Assembly (NCBI GenBank): GCA_025345505.1
Contig: JANVCC010000064.1
Coordinates: forward strand, 4,759,693-4,823,692
Length of the DNA: 64,000 bases
From: Todiramphus chloris collaris
Taxonomy: Eukaryota; Chordata; Aves; Coraciiformes; Alcedinidae
Direction: 5' to 3'
The translations under genes were made by a program, and so were the position numbers. The notes beneath the pieces are model-generated. The model was given only the letters and a program-made list of their open reading frames with translations. It had not been told where the DNA came from and did no database searches. Shown one piece after another: positions 60,066 through 64,000 of this stretch (positions are counted from its first letter, which is position 1; every line of letters starts with the position of its first letter).

Positions 60066-63000
60066 CCACCCTTGCTGCCCCTTGGTCATGGGGTGTTGGG
60101 GCCCGTTTGGATAGAGTGTGATGGAGAGATGGTGGTCACAGGAACCTGGCCACTAGTGGAGCATAAGTAACGATAGCAATTGAGGTCAGAGCATGTAAAA
60201 AGGAAGAAGAGCATTCAAAAGGCTCTATGCTGCTGGCTCTGCCCACCCCACAGCTGCCTCATTCAGAGCCAGCCTCAAAACCACAACACAGTGACTGGCA
60301 TCAGACCAGCTACTGACCACCACATGACTTGACCAGCAGCAGTGGCTGTGCCTCTTGCTGCAGAGGCTCCCACCATTCCTGCTTTGGTTTATCTCAGCGC
60401 CCGCAGAAAGGAATGGGGCAGGTACAGAATTTCACAGCCCCCTCTCCATCTTCTCCCGTCCTTATCACCCCCCACGACCAAGCAACACATCTCATTTCTG
60501 GGACCAAATCCATCCCTCAACACTGGTGGTGAAACACATAGGCTCCTGTCATTCAAATAACCCTGCAACACAGGGGCCAGCCTGGCACCAACACATCCCT
60601 GGTTAGGATCTATTCTCCCAGATCCTACTAAACACTTATTTATCCTAAACCACAGCTTTAGCCTGCAGGCTCTGTGGTTCCCTGGCAGCACTGAAGTCCC
60701 TTCATTTGTAAACAGACTCTTATCTGGCAGCCAAGTCATTGAAGCATTCAGTTCACATTGCAAACACAAAGAGATGTTCTGGTATGTAAGTACATCTCAA
60801 TACTGAACACCGTGGAGAAAGGAGTAACGATAGGTGGCAGATCCTTGCACAGCCTTTCAGCTCCTAACACTTTCTTGTGCCTTGGTTTCTTTTTTTGCCA
60901 CCACTTTTCTATTCTCACGCCGGTGTTTGGAAGGATGCACAAAGCTAAATAGGTCCGGATAAATCCCAGCTTGGAGGGCAGGGGGTACTTCCTCTCCTTG
61001 CCTCTGATGACACACTTGTACATAGAAATGATTTTGCTCCTAGGTGGGAAATGTACCCTTCCCTTGAAAGATCAACCCAGCTCCCTACCAATGCCTTTGT
61101 AAGCTGTCACTTCATCCTCTGGCTGCGTCAGCCACCAGGAGAACTGCCACCTGCCTCCTGTTGCTTGGGCACAAGAAGGAGGTGAGAAGAAAAGGAGATC
61201 CCAGAACCCTTCAGCACTGATTAGGTTTGAGGTAGCGTTAGGAGAGAGAACACCACCATTAGAAAGGGAACAGGCTCTCCTCCTGGGACACAGGACCTAT
61301 GTTGCAGGTCTTGGTTGGATTGTCTGATTTTTGACAGCGGTGATAACAATAAATCACGTCTAATGCTTCCTGTCACTAATTTGCTAGTTTTAACCACCAA
61401 GATCCTTTGCAAAGTCCAGAGAACATGAGAATGAAGTGACTCCAGCTGTTCACCTCATTACAGACCCGCACTGAGCGTTGTTACACAGACACACTTTGCA
61501 CAGAGTGCTAAAAGAAAACATGAAATAAAAAACGTTGCTCCACAACACCGACATTCTCAGCGGCAGTTTTATCTGCCACCCAGTATAAAAGCACTTCTCT
61601 TCTCCACCAGTGACTCCAGAGACTCTGGCTTTTCAGAGGATTCCATTTCCCTCACGGAAGTACAAAAGTTCTGCACCTTAGTCCTTACCGCCTCTGCTCC
61701 CCCTCCTATTCCCAAGTGAAAAAGAGATCAGCATTAAAAACATTCCCTTCTGCATGTGGTGCCCTCTGTCACCGTCCCAGCAGGCTGAGGGGTGGGTGGG
61801 TGGATACAGAAGCTAAGTTAGAGACGCTGCCTCCGTAGCAGAAATTAGCCCGTGGGGCAGTGCACTACAGAATCCTAAACACCATTAAGCTGCTGATTGA
61901 AAAAAAAAACAAACCTCTTCCACTAGAGGAATACAACCATTTCTGGTGTTGGAACCAGAAACTAGCTAGCAGCAAAGTGACACTGTGATTTTTGAGCCAC
62001 TTCTCCTTTTGATGCTGTACTGAAGGTCAGCCAGGAACCTTTGGGAAAGCACTAAAGCTCACAGCGTGTGTCCGTGTGGTTGGGGAGAAAGACACTTGCT
62101 ACTTCTTGATTGCAGGGCAGAACATCCGTGTCTAAGCTACAGAAAGAACCCCTGATAGCCTCACTCAACAAGCCCTCAGGAAAGAAATGAGGTTGAACTT
62201 TGTATTCCTTGATTATGGCTCCTCCAGACCTTCCATAACACCAAGAGCTCACTTTTCACCCCATCCCTTTATCTCTGTCTTTATTTTTGTTCTTGAACAG
62301 AGCTGCCAGAAATCATTTTTCTCAGCTCATAAACACATTTCCATTTCGGAAAAGAAAGTAACCTTTGCTGCAGAATTACTTCACCCTTCTTAGCTGTGAG
62401 AGCTCCTATTTTTCTGTTTCCACAGACAAGAATTTCCCAAAGGAGCTGGAAGCCGCAGGCAGGCAAAGGGGGTTTAGTGTGCACTGCAGATTCCTCCTCC
62501 TCACCAAAATACACCCTGGCTTCTCACCCGTTCAGTGTTAATAAAAGAGCCTCAACAACATGCAGCCCAAGTGGCTGTTTATTGAAAAGTCATTACTGAG
62601 AAATGGTTGATGAGGAGAATGGATAGGGGGACATGCAGTCCTCTTTTTAAATAGCACAGTTTTTGCTGATTTGCAGATGGGGAGGAACAGCACAAAGGGA
62701 TTAAGAAATTCCTCTAATGTGAAAATATCAAAACTATGCCCACCTCCCCCCTCTGAATTTACCTTCTTTCCACTCTTTAGTGCACAGTTCTGGTAGCCTA
62801 ACCAGTTATAAGTACAGAACTTTTTAGATCTTGAAGTATTGACATATTTAGCATCCTCTATATCTCAGGGAAATCTCAGAGGTGCTTTTTCACTGCCTCC
62901 CATTTTTTGATAGAGAATAGAGTATGGACCAATCTGAGTCACTCAGGAGAGGTTCCCTTCTGCTGGATGGAAGATTTGGATTGCCATGTGTATCTTCCCT

Positions 63001-64000
63001 ACAGGAGTCAGACTGTGGGAAAGGAAGATGCCCACCCCTATTCCAATGCTACTTCTGTCTGTGAAAATCTAAAGCTTTAAGTCCCTGATTCTTTGTCTTC
63101 TCTTGAGAGACAGTGATAAAATGCATTCATTACCTCTACTTCAGTGGATGGAAAATGAGGAGAAAGTGGTTGTTTATTAGATGTCGAGAAATACCCAACC
63201 CTTTAAACTTGTACTCTAGAAAAAAGGGAAAAAGGTAATTTTCAAGGAAGCTCCCGTTGCTATTTGAAAAGAGAGAGTAAAAGAGACTGCTTTTATTATC
63301 TGCTTTATTGATGGTTACTTCATAACGACACAGACAAGTACATTAGTTGCTCAGGCACTTCCCTGCTGCTGCCTTTGTAAAGACAAAGGAGCAATCCAAT
63401 GTATGCCTGTTTGCTAAAAGCTCAGCTCAATAGTTAACCAACAGCAGTTTTCCCATGTCTCACCTGGGAAAATACAGGTGTAGTGCAGGGGGTTAATGGA
63501 GATCTACAGGATCCTGCCCCTTATGGCAGCAGGGTTTGCGGAGAGAGGTCAACTGAGGAGGGAAAAGGGAAAGCAAGGTGTAAGTTTTACAGGATTTTTT
63601 ACCTCTTTCTGGGCTATTGTTCATTTTAAAGCTGTCGAAGGAGAACATCCTGCAAGACAGAAGCACTGTCACCTACAAAAGCAGGGAGCTGAAGCATGAG
63701 GCACACTGCCTGTGCCTTTGGTTAAGCTGGAATTCTCTAGAGCCAAAGGGAGTCAGAAGCAGCATGGTTACAAAAGAGTTGTTCCCAGCTGAGAGCCTCA
63801 TTTCTCAACACAGCTGAGGATCAAGGGTCAAGGCCAGTCAGGTACCAGAGACAGTGGTGGTGGCGAATAAAAATAAAAATAGGACTTGAGATTTGGGTCT
63901 AGAGCATTCTGGCAGGCTTGCTTCAGGATACCACAGCATCAGGTGAAAAGGTCAGTTCTCAGGGCAGAACAAAGCCAGCCATAAAGTGCAGCCCTTCCTA
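60066..64000. other. Non-coding DNA to the end of the window
   Basis: No gene, RNA gene or clear transposon is recognised. Near 60329-60606 three plus-strand phases are open together, a composition effect. GGGTGGGTGGGTGG is a short simple repeat at about 61792-61804. An A run is at about 61900-61909. Confidence 0.5.

Noticed and set aside
60329-60606. Three overlapping open frames suggesting a coding exon.
   Set aside because: All three phases are open together, which points to base composition, not coding. No phase has a recognised motif.
1-64000. Endogenous retrovirus, Polinton-like element, CRISPR array, or bacterial-type operon.
   Set aside because: I saw no paired long terminal repeats, primer-binding-site-like sequence, capsid- or envelope-like frames, spaced short repeats, or closely packed same-strand genes. 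Absence by eye is not proof.

Overview
This window looks like bird (possibly other archosaur) nuclear DNA with no recognisable protein-coding gene. The main evidence is a set of 5'-truncated CR1 LINE copies. Their 3' ends carry the avian-type tail: a GGTTGGACTNGATGATC block, a CCTTTCCAACC-like block and a terminal ATTCTATGATTC repeat. There are also CORE-SINE/MIR-like fossils, long homopolymer runs, general CpG scarcity, and no operons or dense ORFs. None of the open frames I checked resembles a known protein outside the CR1 copies. Several of the longest are open only from a TTG codon. I read the window as intergenic or deep intronic DNA.

Layout. 0-2.2 kb: ordinary unique DNA, then a small CpG-rich, promoter-like patch (about 1561-1860) next to a good splice-donor motif (1545), then a CR1 tail (1985-2220). 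2.2-6.1 kb: a 98-bp unit duplicated in tandem (3231-3426) and an ancient L3/CR1-like fossil (5745-6040). 6-26 kb: unique DNA with TA and poly-T tracts, MIR-like fossils near 16.1, 22.2 and 24.7 kb, several AT-rich blocks that look like candidate conserved non-coding elements, and a tight CpG cluster at 23.26 kb. 26.4-48 kb: three CR1 copies (26369-26876 +, 38452-38760 +, 47424-47790 -), a probable older CR1 tail at 31.26 kb, an AT-rich satellite-like tract at 35.34-35.45 kb, and a 33-bp tandem duplication at 42.3 kb. 48-64 kb: a clear MIR-like fossil (49185-49300), a degraded CR1-clade reverse-transcriptase fragment (54441-54775 -), a second CpG-rich patch (55.9-56.0 kb), more candidate regulatory blocks (53.1, 56.1 and 58.1-58.7 kb) and another MIR-like fossil (60.0 kb).

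No gene system or pathway can be reconstructed here. Any function is probably regulatory: the CpG patches and the AT-rich blocks are the best candidates. Their conservation is an inference that needs a multi-species alignment. I found no CRISPR array, rRNA, credible tRNA, endogenous retrovirus or Polinton-like element. Repeat boundaries were judged by eye against remembered family consensus sequences and are approximate, usually to within 10-30 bases.
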